Assembly (NCBI RefSeq): GCF_015674855.1
Contig: NZ_JADMLG010000017.1
Coordinates: 1 to 64,000, forward strand
Length of the DNA: 64,000 nucleotides
Origin: Nocardia bovistercoris
GTDB taxonomy: Bacteria > Actinomycetota > Actinomycetes > Mycobacteriales > Mycobacteriaceae
Direction of reading: 5' to 3'
The notes under the pieces were generated by a model. It ran no database searches. It saw only the letters and a list, made by a program, of their open reading frames with translations, and had not been told where the DNA came from. Positions 9,468 through 17,866 of this stretch are shown here, one piece after another. The stretch's first letter is position 1; every line of letters begins with the position of its first letter. The position numbers and the translations under genes are program-made.

Positions 9468-9862
9468 GCTTCCGGCGCGGTCGGGCCTTCGGCGAGCGAA
9501 AAGCCCACGGCCGTACGACTTGTCGCCACAGCGTCGCCGCGCAGCGTTCCGAGGTGCCCACGCGCGGAGAGTGACAGTGCTCGAATCGCCGCTCGCCTCG
9601 ACCGACTCGGCGCACGAGCCGATGTCGCACCCCCGGGAGGAGGGACGCTCGTAGTTCACCCGCCGATGCCGATGGCGGCGTCGCTTCGTCGTCGCCAAGG
9701 TGGCACCGACCGAAGGCGGGTGATTGACAGGAGCACGCGCGTCCGCCTAACTTGTCGGTTAAGTTACTTAATGCATATCGGTGATCCGGCCCGGCGCCAC
9801 TCGCGCGCACTCGTCAGGGCTCGATCCGACCCGGTCCGGGATTCTGCCCGCCGGAGGAAAGG
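9468..9862. other. intergenic region with no gene
   Basis: Nearly 400 bases between the marR-like gene and the SDR remnant. The only clear structure is the palindrome at 9759-9771, flanked on the left by TAACTT (9748-9753), which is inverted against AAGTTA (9761-9766). I see no coding frame with a credible start. Confidence 0.5.
9759..9771. promoter_or_regulatory. candidate MarR operator, site 2 (SDR/isomerase/GMC)
   Basis: Perfect palindrome TTAAG-TTA-CTTAA about 92 bases before the SDR start. It matches site 1 at 8896-8908 in both arms and in the flanking CGG and T. The spacer differs (TTA versus TAT), so arms and flanks are conserved while the spacer is not, as expected for a dimeric repressor site. 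Confidence 0.6.
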
Positions 9863-10374
9863 GTGCACATGCGCACTGACGTACTCGTCGTGATCGGCCT
9901 CGGAGGAATCGGCAGAGCGGTCGCCGGACGCTGCGGGGCGGGCCGCCCGATCGTGCCGGCCGACCGCGATCCCACGGCCTTGCGCAGCCTCGAACGGGAA
10001 CTCGGCGAGCAAGGCCACGCCGTCACCACCCACCCTGTCGACATCACCGACCGCGCTCAGGTGCGCGAGCCGGCCCGCGCGGCCTCCGAGGTGGGCGCGG
10101 TGAGCGCCGTCGTGCACACCGCGGGGGTATCGCCCACCCAGGCCGCACCCGAACAGATCTTCACGGTCGACTCCTCGACCCGGTCAACGGCGCCACCATC
10201 GCGGCCATGGTCGAGAGTTCACCGCTGCGACGCGTCGGGACTCCCGCCGATATCGCCGCGGTCACCGACTTCCTGCTCGGCGACGACGCTGGACACCTCA
10301 CCGGCACAGACCTTCTCGTCGACGGCGGCATCCTCGCCGCCCTGACCACCGGCCACGTCGCCACTCCCGCCTGA
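9863..10374 (+). pseudogene. short-chain dehydrogenase with internal deletion and frameshift
   Basis: The N-terminal Rossmann part is intact: VVIGLGGIGRAVA, then DRDPTALRSLERELGEQG and VHTAGVSPTQAAPEQI, up to FTVD near 10172. The sequence then jumps directly to a C-terminal segment in a shifted frame (PVNGATIAAMVESS, RRVGTPADIAAV, LTGTDLLVDGG) ending at the TGA at 10372-10374. Intact homologues have about 100 more residues between these parts, including the YxxxK active site, so this copy cannot work. Adding one C near 10172 would join the two parts in frame, so the lesion is a large deletion plus a one-base slip. GGAGG before the GTG at 9863 supports that start. Confidence 0.75.
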
Positions 10375-10403
10375 CCGGCCACCACCTCGAAGGACACACC
10401 ACG

Positions 10404-11315
10404 GTGAGCGCACCCGCCGACCCCACAGCCACCCCCGCCCGCAACGACTCTCTCACGGCCGATCCGCCGAAATTCCGCCTCCTCTCGGCCAACCCGGGAA
10501 AACGCCGCACCGAACTGATCTACGCGATCTGGTTCCTGCTCACCGTCCCCATCCAGGGATTCGTCGTGCTGAACCTGAGCTACGACAAACCCAACGACCC
10601 CGCCCTCGTCGGGCAGGCCGTGGTAATGGGTGCGGGAATGCTGTTGCTGCCCTTGATATTACGCGCACGCGAGGACAAAGGTCTGCCGCTGCGCGAACTC
10701 TACGGCTTCCGCATGGGAATCTTCCTGCTGATCTTCGCCTGCCTGGGCGGATTCATCGGCACCGACCCCTGGTACGAGGTCCTGCACGGGCACTTCGCCT
10801 TCAACACCGAACTCAACCCCAACGGCGTGCCGCTGTTCATGCTGCCCATGACCATCAGCGTCTTCGGCTTCTACTCGGTGCTTCTGGGCACCCTCTACCG
10901 CATCCTCACCCAGCTGCTCGACCGCACGAACACGGTCCTGGCCAGAGACAACCTCATCCGCCACGCGGTGCTGTGCGCGCTGATCGCGCCGATCATGCCC
11001 CTGGCCGAGACCTTCGCCTACACCGGCTCGAACTACTGCTTCGACAACGGTGTCGGCATGTGGGGACTCAACGTGCTCATCTACGGTGCCTGGCATTTTT
11101 CCTCGCTGCTGTTCTACACCCGCTGGGACACCGCACCCGATCAACGCACACCACTGGCGACGGTGATCCTGTCCGCCTTCGCCACCCTCGGCATTCTCAT
11201 GGTCCTGATGGCCACCACCAAGACCTTCATCGCCCCGCACTTCGTCGAGGTCTCCCACGGCGTACGCAACCTCAACGACTGGAGCCCCGACAACTGCCTG
11301 GGCCCGCGCCCGTGA
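10404..11315 (+). CDS. membrane protein resembling cycloeucalenol cycloisomerase
   Basis: Polytopic membrane protein of 303 residues with about six hydrophobic helices. Its blocks recall the plant sterol enzyme cycloeucalenol cycloisomerase: KRRTELIYAIWFLL at the first helix, an EDKGLPLRELYGFRMGIF segment, NPNGVPLFMLPMT in the middle, and PLAETFAYTGSNYCFDNG before LIYGAWHFSSLLFYTRWD. The plant enzyme opens the 9,19-cyclopropane ring of cyclosterols. Whether this bacterial relative does so, or acts on another polycyclic terpenoid, is unknown. It follows the SDR remnant by 30 bases and starts at a GTG. Its place in a presumed MarR regulon with an mce importer fits a sterol-related role. Confidence 0.6.
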   Translation: MSAPADPTATPARNDSLTADPPKFRLLSANPGKRRTELIYAIWFLLTVPIQGFVVLNLSYDKPNDPALVGQAVVMGAGMLLLPLILRAREDKGLPLRELYGFRMGIFLLIFACLGGFIGTDPWYEVLHGHFAFNTELNPNGVPLFMLPMTISVFGFYSVLLGTLYRILTQLLDRTNTVLARDNLIRHAVLCALIAPIMPLAETFAYTGSNYCFDNGVGMWGLNVLIYGAWHFSSLLFYTRWDTAPDQRTPLATVILSAFATLGILMVLMATTKTFIAPHFVEVSHGVRNLNDWSPDNCLGPRP

Positions 11316-11442
11316 ACCGCCATCGGCGCCCGAAACCGGGCCGAAGTGATCACACCCGCTCCGATCCGATCGATTCCGGTCGCGGAGCGATTTCGAATCG
11401 TCAAGTGCTTCCTCATGGGAGCTCGACAGCGGAGGTCGACAG

Positions 11443-13067
11443 ATGAAGCGACGACAGCGGCCCGACGGCCTGCCCTCGGCGGACTACGTGGTCGTGGGCT
11501 CGGGCAGCGCCGGCGCGATCCTCGCCCGACGCCTGGCCGACACCGGAGCCTCGGTCACCCTGATCGAATCGGGCAGACAGCTCCGTGGGCCGCTGGTCAC
11601 GGTTCCCGGAATGTGCGGCGCGATCCACGCGGTGACCACACTGCAACGCCGCGTCACCTGGCCCGCCCACACGATCGCACAGCGACACATGAACGGGCGC
11701 AAACTTCCCCAGTCCCACGGGCGCGCCCTCGGCGGCGGCAGTGTGATCAACGGGATGGCGTTCGTGCGAGGCAACCGCCGCAACTACGACGACTGGGCCG
11801 CCGACGGCGCCACCGGATGGGGATTCGACGACGTGCTGCCCTCCTTCCGACGGCTCGAGAGCTTCGAGGACGGTCCCAGCGAGTTACGCGGCGGGACCGG
11901 ACCCATCGCGGTGGAACGGGCCACCGGACTCGCCCCGGTCACCGAAAGTTTCATGGCCGCACTGTCGGCCACGACGGGGCTCGCCGCGAACGACGACTAC
12001 AACGGCGCGCAGCAGTTCGGCGTCGCCGCGCTACAACAGAGCACTCATGCGGGGCGGCGGGTCGGCACCGATCGCGGATACCTGCACGACGCCCCGCTCA
12101 ATCTCCAGGTGCTCAGCGGCGTGACCGCGACACGGGTCATCGTGGAGAACGGCCGCGCCGTCGCAGTGGAACTGGCGCGCTCCAAGGACAGGCGCCCGGT
12201 CGCGCCAGCACGAGCAACCCGCGAGGTCATCATCAGCGCAGGCTCACTGGGCTCCCCTCGGCTGCTGATGCTGTCGGGCATCGGACACGCACAACACCTG
12301 CGCGAGCACGGCATCGATATCGTCGCCGACCTGCCGGTCGGTGACAACCTGCACGACCACCTCTTCGTGCCGATGTCCTACCACGCACGCGGCGGGCGCC
12401 GCGCCTCACCGCTGGCTTTCGCCACCGCCATGGCACGGGAATCGGTACGCCCACGCTCGACTCACCTCGCGCACACGCCCTTCGAAGCCGTCGGCTTCCT
12501 CGACAGCGGAGCGAGAACCCGCACCCACATCCCCGATCTCCAGATGTTCATCCTCCCCATGGGCTACCCGGAGAACCAGGACTACACCTGGCCGCTGATT
12601 CTGCACCGTCACTGACACTGCTGCCCACGATGCTCTACCCCGAAAGTCGAGGAACCGTCCGGCTGGCCTCGACCGACCCCTTCACCGCCCCACTCATCGA
12701 CCCCAACTACCTTGCAGACCCACAAGATTCGACGACACTGCTCGCCGGGATGAAACTGGTCCGAGAAGCTGTCGGGCACACCGCCGTCGCCTCGGAATTG
12801 GGGCGCGAGCTCATGCCCGGCACCGGCCCTGCCTGCGCGGATCTGGCAGACTTCGTGCGACGCAACGCCTCCGGCGTCTACCACCCGGTCGGAACCTGCC
12901 GGATGGGCACCGACGAACGCGCCGTTGTAGACCCCGAACTACGAGTACACGGCATCGAAGGACTTCGAGTCGCCGACGCCTCCATCATGCCCTCCATCGT
13001 CGGTGGCAATACCAACGCCGCGGCGATGATGATCGGCGAGCGAGCAGCCGAACTCATCGCAGGCTGA
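11443..13067 (+). pseudogene. GMC family FAD oxidoreductase, frameshifted
   Basis: Glucose-methanol-choline type flavoprotein. The N-terminal part has the FAD motif (DYVVVGSGSAGAILARRLA) and the second signature (GRALGGGSVINGMAFVRGN). The C-terminal part, from about 12630, has the active-site block GVYHPVGTCRMG and IVGGNTNAAAMMIGERAAELI. The frame breaks at about 12606: the sequence reads CACCGTCACTGA, and one more C would give HPSLTLLPTML and join both halves into roughly 540 residues, the usual family size. This is either a sequencing slip or an inactivated gene. AGGTCGACAG before the ATG at 11443 supports the start. The substrate is probably a hydroxylated lipid; cholesterol oxidase activity cannot be claimed. 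Confidence 0.8.
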
Positions 13068-13082
13068 CTTTCGATCGATGAG

Positions 13083-13106
13083 CCGCGGTACTGGCGAACA
13101 CCGCGG
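13083..13106. terminator. hairpin after the GMC gene
   Basis: Seven-base perfect inverted repeat CCGCGGT / ACCGCGG with a ten-base loop, starting 16 bases after the GMC stop. There is no T run, which is common for actinobacterial terminators. Confidence 0.45.
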
Positions 13107-13131
13107 ACATACCGCTCACGTCGTATTCCCG

Positions 13132-13150
13132 GTGAACCGTGAAGGTTCAC
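13132..13150. repeat. inverted repeat GTGAACC / GGTTCAC
   Basis: Seven-base arms around a five-base loop, 120 bases before the S15-like hydrolase. It could be a second terminator hairpin for the GMC transcript or an operator for the hydrolase. A direct repeat, GTCGATGACT, follows at 13161-13170 and 13174-13183. Confidence 0.35.
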
Positions 13151-13269
13151 GGAGAATAGTGTCGATGACTATGGTCGATGACTGTTGTCCGTGTTTATGT
13201 GCGTCATTACCGTTGACCGAACAGTAGATAGATGTGTGTCGGTGGCGGCACCTGTAGCGAGCGGGACTC

Positions 13270-15306
13270 ATGAACAGACGACGTCGTCTCATCCGCACGG
13301 CGGTCACCTTCGTGGTGTCGGTCATCGTGATCGGAGCTGGTGCGGTGTCGGCGCAGTCCGGGCGGGCGCTGCCCGACGGTGGCGCGCTCGGCGCAGGCTG
13401 GACCGCCACCCACGATGGGCTGCAACAGTATCCGAACGTCTACATCGAGTGGGACGTACCCGTCACGATGAGCGACGGCACCGTGTTGAAGGGCAACGTC
13501 TATCGTCCCGCCGACGCGCTCGGCCGCCCGGTCACCAAGCCGCTGCCCACGATCGTGAACCTCATGCCGTATTCGAAACTGGTGTCGAACGTGGCGGATT
13601 CGGCATTGAACGTGCCGGTGCTCGGCGACGCGGTCATGGACCTGCTGACCCGGTTCGACCTGTCCGGGTTCGGTCTCGGTGGTTTGACCGATATCACCAA
13701 GGCGTTGCCCGGCGGCTTCGCGCGGACTTTCGCGGTGGACCGGGATCTGGTGCGCAGCGGCTACACCCAGGTCGTGGTCGATGTCCGCGGAACCGGGTTC
13801 TCCCAAGGCATCTGGCAGGTGTTCGGCGACCGTGAACAGCAGGACGGCGCGGAGGTCGTGGACTGGGCCGCCGCGCAGCCGTGGTCGAACGGGGCGGTCG
13901 GCATGAGCGGGGTCTCCTACTCCGCGATCAACCAGTTGCAGACCGCCGAGCGGCACCCCGAAGCGTTGAAGGCGATCTTCCCGATCGTGCCGGGCAGCGA
14001 CCTTCTGCGCGATATCGTCGCGACCGGTGGCGGTCTCGGTGTCGGCTTCCTGCCGCTGTGGCTGTTCATGGTGAACAACATCAAGTGGGTGCCCGACCTG
14101 CGTTCGGCGCTCACCGGCACCTTCGACTGGAAGTGGCTGGCCGATCGGGTCGCGGACCCGCTGACCTTCTTCGACTACCTGTTCGCCACGCTCACGGTGC
14201 CCAGCGTCGAGGACATCCCGCCGAACCTACGCGAGCTGCTCGAGGACGACACGCCGATACGCCAGTCCTGGCTCGGACATCCCGAACGCGTGCAGGTCCC
14301 CACCTTCGTCTACGGCGGCTGGCACGACATCTTCGCCTATTCCGCACCGCGCGTATACGACGCGATCGCGGTGCCCGCAGGGCACAAGAAACTGATCATG
14401 GGCGACACCTACCACGTGAGTACCGGTAGCGGGCTGGGTCAGGTCGGGGCGCCGCCGCGGTTGGACGTGCTCCAGCGGGCGTGGTTCGACCACTGGCTCA
14501 AAGGTATCGACAACGGTATCGACTCCTACGACGACGTGACGCTGTGGCAGCAGGGCGGCGGCTGGACCAGTACGAACGAATTCCCGCGTGCGGGAACGAG
14601 TTACCGGCGCATGTACCTGGATCCGGCGATCTCGGGCACCGTGCGCAGCGCCCACGACGGCACGTTGTCGGCCACGGTGGGCGGCGCGGCCCGGCTCACC
14701 GCGGCCCCCGGCCTGCTCACCCTGTGTTCGCGCGATTCGGCCACCGGCACGGCCGGGATCACCTCGATCCTCGACGCGTGCGCCGAGGACGCCAGGATCA
14801 GCGAGGCCGAGGCGTTGACCTTCACCAGCGCGCCGGTCGCACAACCCACGGTCGTGTCAGGACCGATCGCCGCGCACCTGAACACGGTGCTCGATGCGAC
14901 GGACGGGTACTGGTCGGTGACGGTCAACGACGTAGCACCCGACGGTCGTTCCACGGTGTGGACCAGTGGTCAACTCCAAGCGTCGCTGCGCGAGGTGGAC
15001 CAGGACAAGGCGAAGCGTTCGGCCGACGGTGATTACACCGATCCCTATCCGATCCTGACTCTGGCTACTCGGCGCCCGGTGGTCCCCGGCGAGCCGACGA
15101 TCGTCGATATCGGTCTGACCGCCACCGACGGGATCCTGCAACCCGGCCATCGGTTGCGCGTGGATGTGTTCGCGCTGAATCTGCCCCGCGGTCTCCCGCT
15201 GCGGCCACTGCTCAACGAGAGCGGCCTGCGACCGCAGCATCTCGAACTCGACCCGAACCGGCCCAGCTGGATCAATATCCCGGTACTCGGCGATCCAGGA
15301 TGGTGA
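13270..15306 (+). CDS. secreted CocE/NonD-family (S15-like) hydrolase
   Basis: A 678-residue serine hydrolase of the X-Pro dipeptidyl-peptidase/cocaine-esterase type. An N-terminal signal sequence is clear (basic MNRRRRLIR, a hydrophobic core to about residue 27, then AQS). The alpha/beta domain starts with the substrate-binding strand (PTIVNLMPYSK). It includes VVVDVRGTGFSQG, the nucleophile block GMSGVSYSA with the serine in GVSYS, and YGGWHDIFAYSAPR holding the acid. KLIMGDTYHVS probably supplies the histidine. A C-terminal jelly-roll domain (LHLRVDVFALNLPR-like strands) follows. Family members cleave esters, amides or proline peptides, so the substrate is open. It is monocistronic by appearance. 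Confidence 0.8.
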   Translation: MNRRRRLIRTAVTFVVSVIVIGAGAVSAQSGRALPDGGALGAGWTATHDGLQQYPNVYIEWDVPVTMSDGTVLKGNVYRPADALGRPVTKPLPTIVNLMPYSKLVSNVADSALNVPVLGDAVMDLLTRFDLSGFGLGGLTDITKALPGGFARTFAVDRDLVRSGYTQVVVDVRGTGFSQGIWQVFGDREQQDGAEVVDWAAAQPWSNGAVGMSGVSYSAINQLQTAERHPEALKAIFPIVPGSDLLRDIVATGGGLGVGFLPLWLFMVNNIKWVPDLRSALTGTFDWKWLADRVADPLTFFDYLFATLTVPSVEDIPPNLRELLEDDTPIRQSWLGHPERVQVPTFVYGGWHDIFAYSAPRVYDAIAVPAGHKKLIMGDTYHVSTGSGLGQVGAPPRLDVLQRAWFDHWLKGIDNGIDSYDDVTLWQQGGGWTSTNEFPRAGTSYRRMYLDPAISGTVRSAHDGTLSATVGGAARLTAAPGLLTLCSRDSATGTAGITSILDACAEDARISEAEALTFTSAPVAQPTVVSGPIAAHLNTVLDATDGYWSVTVNDVAPDGRSTVWTSGQLQASLREVDQDKAKRSADGDYTDPYPILTLATRRPVVPGEPTIVDIGLTATDGILQPGHRLRVDVFALNLPRGLPLRPLLNESGLRPQHLELDPNRPSWINIPVLGDPGW

Positions 15307-15496
15307 CCACCGCCCGCACGATCCGAACACCGGGAGCTCATGTTTCCCTGTCGCACGCCACTACCGGCCATGGCGGGGCCTCGCGCCCGATGATGGCTGG
15401 CACCGACGCGATCAGCCGGCCCGGAGACCAGGACGAGACGGGCATCGACATGGCGAAACTCCTTCTCGGATAACGCAACAATGTGTCGACGGGCGG

Positions 15497-15956
15497 TTGG
15501 CTGGAATCGGTCGCTCACGCGAGCGTGTGCGCCGACGCCGCGAACGCGACCGCGCGGTGCGCCGCTATCTTGCCGACCGGCAGGCGATCACCGCGTGCGA
15601 GACCAAACGCGACACCGAGATCGTCGAACTACGCCGCCGGATCAGCGTCATCGAAGACGAAGCCGCCAACCAGATCGAGGGTCTGCGCGTCGACCAGGGC
15701 TTCTCGAGAATGGTACGCGCGCTCCGCCCGCCGCGTGATCGAAGGGACGGGGCGTGAACTGCCCACGCCCGCCGAGCAGATGGCATTGATGGCTCTCGCT
15801 CTCGAGCACGGAGTGGTCACGCTCGCGCACACCGACCCCGACGCGATTCCTCGAGACGCCTCCCTCGATGCGGTGCAATTGCTGGGCGCCGCTCCGCTGA
15901 TGGAGATTGCAGGGTGTGGAGGGTTTCGGCCACCACGGGCCGATCGGCGGGCATGA
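15497..15956 (+). pseudogene. relic of a coiled-coil protein in two frames
   Basis: From 15497 one frame encodes a highly charged helical segment (AITACETKRDTEIVELRRRI and on to EDEAANQIEGLRVDQ), which looks like a coiled coil found in actinobacterial small proteins. Near 15700 the protein-like signal moves to another frame: RRVIEGTGRELPTPAEQMAL and LDAVQLLGAAPLMEIA. The switch and the lack of a good start suggest a decayed gene or two fragments fused by deletion. Function is unknown. Confidence 0.35.
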
Positions 15957-16037
15957 AGCCCTGCCCTACCTCCGCGAGACTCCGCACAGAGAAAGGCGCT
16001 GTGCTATAAATCACAATCGCCTAATTCTGCTGGTCAG

Positions 16038-16175
16038 GTGAAACTTTCGGGAGTACTTATCGGTCATTTCACCCCTGCTGACGCCGATGACCCGATCGAA
16101 GCGCTTACCGAGGCGATCATCGTCGGTGACGACCACTGGTTCCGCATGCTCGCCATCACCGAGGCCACCGACTGA
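16038..16175 (+). CDS. small conserved protein, copy 2 (45 aa)
   Basis: Paralogue of the small ORF at 192-338. A GTG at 16038 opens a 45-residue frame ending in the same tail (IEALTEAIIVGDDHW, FRMLAITEATD). The N-terminal ten residues differ from copy 1. In the shared part nearly all base differences are at third codon positions and silent. The sequence GTGAAACTT at this start also occurs at base 1 of the window, upstream of copy 1 but in a different arrangement. No domain is recognised. Confidence 0.45.
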   Translation: MKLSGVLIGHFTPADADDPIEALTEAIIVGDDHWFRMLAITEATD

Positions 16176-16492
16176 GCCTGCTCGCGGCGCACGAAAAAAT
16201 CATCGGATAGCGCGAATCCGCCCGTGACACTGCGACGCGGTCGGGACCGGTTCGACCGGCTCGGTTGCCGTGCCGCCCGGTGGCACGCGGATGTGCGTGG
16301 CACCGGTTCGATCGACGGACTCGGCCCCCGGTGCGGTGGCCTGCGACTTCGAGCGGGTATCGCGCGAAGTCGCCGTGGCACGGTGGTGACCGTCGATGTG
16401 CGCGCTACCAGGCCGATCGAGGCGTGGACGCCGCGTGTGGGCAAGATAACCGCGAGCGCAGGGCGCGGGTGCGGGGACGTAGCGTGATCTCC
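16176..16492. other. intergenic region, no gene seen
   Basis: Just over 300 bases between the small ORF and the flavoprotein gene. Frames open here are compositional, rich in arginine codons, without a start or domain. No hairpin or operator stands out. Confidence 0.4.
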
Positions 16493-17866
16493 ATGAGCGA
16501 GCGACTGGTGATCGTCGGTGCGGATGCCACGGGAATGTCGGCGGCATCGCAGGCGCGGCGGATGCGGAGGGCGGAGGATCTGGAGATCGTCGTGTTCGAG
16601 CGGGGGCGGTTCGCCTCGTATTCGGCGTGCGGGATCCCGTATTGGGTGGGTGGTGATGTGGCCGAGCGTGATGAGTTGATCGCGCGCACGCCGGGTGAGC
16701 ACCGGGAACGTGACATCGATTTGCGGATGCGGTGTGAGGTGGTCGAACTCGATGTCGAGGGGCGTCGGGTGCGGGTGGCGGATCTGGAGTCCGGTGCCCG
16801 GTATTGGCAGGATTACGACGATCTTGTGCTCGCGACGGGCGCGGTGCCGATTCGGCCCGATCTGCCCGGTATCGATGCCGACGGCGTGCACGGGGTGCAG
16901 ACCCTCGATGACGGGCAGGCGCTGCTGGACACGCTCGAGCGCACCGAGGGCAGGCGCGCGGTGGTGGTCGGTGCGGGTTACATCGGTGTGGAGATGGCCG
17001 AGGCGATGATCAAGCGCGGCTACCGGGTCACGTTGGTACACAGGGGGACCGAGCCGATGTCGACGCTCGATCCGGATATGGGTGCACTGGTGGCGACCGC
17101 CATGAAGGGGATGGGTATCGAACTGGTCTGCGAGGCCGAGGTCACCGGCATCCGTGTCGGGGAAGATGGGCGCGCGTGCGGGGTGATGACCGAGTCGGCG
17201 GAGTATCCGGCCGACGTGGTGATCCTCGGCATCGGCGTGCGTCCTGCGACCGAACTGGCTCGCGCCGCCGGACTTCCGCTGGGCGATTCCGGCGGGCTGC
17301 GCACCGATCTGGCGATGCGGGTGCGCGGCCACGACAACATCTGGGCCGGCGGTGACTGCGTCGAGGTGCTCGAACTGGTGTCGGGCCGTTTCCGCCACAT
17401 TCCGCTCGGCACGCACGCGAACAAGCACGGCCAGGTCATCGGCGCGGGTATCGGCGGCGGCTACGCCACGTTCCCGGGTGTGGTCGGCACGGCGGTGAGC
17501 AAGGTCTGTGAGCTCGAGGTCGCGCGCACCGGTCTGCGGGAGGACGAAGCGCGCGCGGCGGGGCTGCAATTCGTCACCGTCACCATCGAATCCACGACGC
17601 GGGCGGGCTATTACCCCGGCGCGACGCCGATGACCGTGAAGATGATCGCCGAACGCATCACGGGCCGCCTGCTCGGCACACAGATCGTGGGTCGCGAGGG
17701 TGCGGCGAAACGCGTGGACATCGCGGCCGTGGCGCTCACCGCGCGCATGACCGTGGAGCAGATGACCGCGCTCGACCTCGGTTACGCGCCGCCGTTCTCC
17801 CCGGTCTGGGACCCGGTGCTGGTGGCCGCGCGCAAGGCGACCGCGGCCGTGCGGAACCGCCGGTGA
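16493..17866 (+). CDS. CoA-disulfide reductase-like NAD(P)H:FAD oxidoreductase
   Basis: A 457-residue pyridine-nucleotide disulfide oxidoreductase of the NADH-oxidase/CoA-disulfide-reductase branch. The FAD motif is LVIVGADATGMSAASQARR. The single redox cysteine is Cys46 in SYSACGIPYWVGG, matching the SxxxCGxPY signature of this class. The NAD motif is AVVVGAGYIGVEMAEAM, and the second FAD block is NIWAGGDCVEV. A C-terminal dimerisation domain follows. It may reduce CoA or other low-molecular-weight disulfides, or oxygen. I use the ATG at 16493; a GTG at 16484 is an alternative. The stop overlaps the next gene by four bases. Confidence 0.85.
   Translation: MSERLVIVGADATGMSAASQARRMRRAEDLEIVVFERGRFASYSACGIPYWVGGDVAERDELIARTPGEHRERDIDLRMRCEVVELDVEGRRVRVADLESGARYWQDYDDLVLATGAVPIRPDLPGIDADGVHGVQTLDDGQALLDTLERTEGRRAVVVGAGYIGVEMAEAMIKRGYRVTLVHRGTEPMSTLDPDMGALVATAMKGMGIELVCEAEVTGIRVGEDGRACGVMTESAEYPADVVILGIGVRPATELARAAGLPLGDSGGLRTDLAMRVRGHDNIWAGGDCVEVLELVSGRFRHIPLGTHANKHGQVIGAGIGGGYATFPGVVGTAVSKVCELEVARTGLREDEARAAGLQFVTVTIESTTRAGYYPGATPMTVKMIAERITGRLLGTQIVGREGAAKRVDIAAVALTARMTVEQMTALDLGYAPPFSPVWDPVLVAARKATAAVRNRR

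Noticed and set aside
15307..16037. Transposase or integrase remnant
   Set aside because: The fragments look like a coiled coil and an unknown helical tail; no DDE or Tyr recombinase motif and no terminal repeats were found.
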